A DNA stretch of 64,000 bases from Gluconacetobacter tumulisoli (GTDB lineage: Bacteria; Pseudomonadota; Alphaproteobacteria; Acetobacterales; Acetobacteraceae), in the NCBI RefSeq assembly GCF_014174155.1, contig NZ_JABEQM010000003.1:186001-250000 (forward strand). The letters run 5' to 3'. The notes beneath the pieces are model-generated. The model saw nothing but the letters and a program-made list of their open reading frames with translations, was not told where the DNA came from and searched no databases. Within the stretch, counting starts at the first letter, position 1, and each line of letters opens with the position of its first letter. This document shows positions 63,273 to 64,000 of this stretch, piece after piece. The translations under genes were made by a program, and so were the position numbers.

Positions 63273-64000
63273 ATGGTTCCTTTCGCCGGCTTGCTCCTTT
63301 TCCCGCTTTGCCTCGCATTGTGGATGCGGCCGGACAGGCTGCTGGAGATCCTGATGGTGGCCGGTGCCTTTCCGGCGGCCGCGGCGCTGATCCTGGGCGG
63401 CATGGGGGTGCAGCCGCCCCTGGTGCCGGGAATGGCCTTCATTTCCTATGCGCTGCTGCAGCGCATGCTGGGGGTGCGCTATCCCGGTGACCGGATCGCA
63501 TGGTGGCTCTGCCTGCCGTTCGTGCTGACCACCGTCTGGACGGTCATGGGATCTATCGTGATGCCCCGGCTGTTCATGAACAGCGTCCTCGTCTGGCCGC
63601 AGAAAGGCGACGGTACCGGCCATCAGGTCCTGCTGGCGCCCAGTTTCGGCAACGTGTCCCAGGATATGTATCTGCTGATCAATGTCACGCTGATGGTGTT
63701 GGCGGCAGGATTCCTGACCCGGGGGGATATCCGCATCGACCGGCTGTATCGCGCTTATCTTTTCAGCGGTTGGGTGGTCTGCGCGATCTGCTTCTGGCAA
63801 CTGGCGCATCGCCTGGCCGGCGTACCGTTTCCGGAGACGCTCCTGTATTCCAACCCGGGATGGAGCATCCTGAATGGGCAGATGGCCGGCCCGGTTCCCC
63901 GCATCAACGGATCATTCACCGAACCCTCGGCCTGCGCGACCTATCTGGCAGGGATATTGTACTCGATCCTCTGGGTCGTACTGCAGGGATATCGGCTGCC
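63273..64000 (+). CDS. Probable exopolysaccharide polymerase (Wzy/GumE-like), truncated by the window edge
   Basis: An open frame from ATG at 63273 (GGAGG eight bases upstream) runs off the right end, giving 242 codons. It encodes a polytopic protein: hydrophobic segments begin at residue 5 (AGLLLFPLCLALW), around 24-41 and 60-90 and beyond. A periplasmic loop after the fourth includes GSIVMPRLFM and PQKGDGTG, and INGSFTEPSACATYLAGIL resembles the FxEPS motif found in several polysaccharide polymerases. It follows the GT4 gene in the same direction, as a Wzy would in a Wzx/Wzy-type locus. Confidence 0.7.
   Translation, partial: MVPFAGLLLFPLCLALWMRPDRLLEILMVAGAFPAAAALILGGMGVQPPLVPGMAFISYALLQRMLGVRYPGDRIAWWLCLPFVLTTVWTVMGSIVMPRLFMNSVLVWPQKGDGTGHQVLLAPSFGNVSQDMYLLINVTLMVLAAGFLTRGDIRIDRLYRAYLFSGWVVCAICFWQLAHRLAGVPFPETLLYSNPGWSILNGQMAGPVPRINGSFTEPSACATYLAGILYSILWVVLQGYRL

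Noticed and set aside
1-64000. Search for tRNA, rRNA, CRISPR arrays and insertion sequences
   Set aside because: By eye I found no CCA-ended cloverleaf, no regularly spaced repeats, and no transposase-like protein. A computed scan would be more sensitive, especially for tRNA and short inverted repeats.

Overview
The window is GC-rich chromosomal DNA from an acetic acid bacterium (Acetobacteraceae; Gluconacetobacter/Komagataeibacter-like). The main evidence is a bacterial pyruvate decarboxylase of the acetic-acid-bacterial type at 24.8 kb, a gum/acetan-type exopolysaccharide locus, an alginate-export-family porin, and aldehyde and NADH dehydrogenases typical of this oxidative family. The species cannot be fixed from the sequence alone. 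I saw no rRNA, tRNA, CRISPR array or intact insertion sequence.

Layout. 0-6.0 kb is the tail of a polysaccharide locus: a GH5 glucanase truncated by the window edge, a GT2 glycosyltransferase, a flippase, a 2OG-Fe(II) oxygenase and an acyltransferase. 6.2-16.9 kb is housekeeping and accessory metabolism: zinc alcohol dehydrogenase, porin, adenine deaminase, a small membrane protein, an MHS-type transporter, a VOC protein, a UPF0178 protein and a UvrA paralogue. 17.3-20.9 kb holds an aldehyde dehydrogenase/NDH-2 pair with a TetR regulator. 21.1-24.3 kb holds a flavin reductase, a long gene-poor stretch with an AT-rich island, a frameshifted cytochrome c relic, a haem-binding HbpS/GlcG-like protein and a small unknown protein. 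24.8-32.1 kb has pyruvate decarboxylase with a perfect FNR-type box far upstream, an MFS transporter, an operon of guanidino-modifying enzyme, cytochrome b-like protein and tetrahaem cytochrome, a UDP-glucuronate epimerase-like enzyme and a NUDIX protein. 32.2-37.1 kb looks like a catabolic unit: Rieske oxygenase and FAD monooxygenase, divergent from a GntR regulator, followed by a DUF3311/sodium-solute-symporter pair.

37.2-64.0 kb is a large exopolysaccharide locus. Twenty genes run leftwards from 59.6 to 37.2 kb: GumD- and GumC-like proteins, a small secreted protein, glycosyltransferases, an acyltransferase, a flippase, then a chain of overlapping genes for SGNH-like proteins, a glycosyltransferase, pyruvate-dehydrogenase-type E1 alpha and E1 beta, and a free-standing lipoyl domain. 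Next comes a three-gene cassette (HAD-UbiA fusion, polytopic membrane glycosyltransferase, SMR protein) that looks like a polyprenyl-phosphate-pentose synthesis, transfer and flipping module. A transglutaminase-like protein follows, then a degenerate lipoyl-like protein coupled to a third SGNH-like protein. Divergently, a beta-barrel outer-membrane protein, a GumB-like export lipoprotein, a GT4 glycosyltransferase and a probable polymerase run off the right edge.

The most unusual part is 37.2-49.4 kb. Thiamine-diphosphate E1 subunits and a lipoyl carrier, without E2 acyltransferase or E3, are locked by start/stop overlaps to glycan-assembly genes and three related SGNH-like proteins. This suggests an uncharacterised way of making or transferring an acyl group onto a glycan. 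That function is inference.
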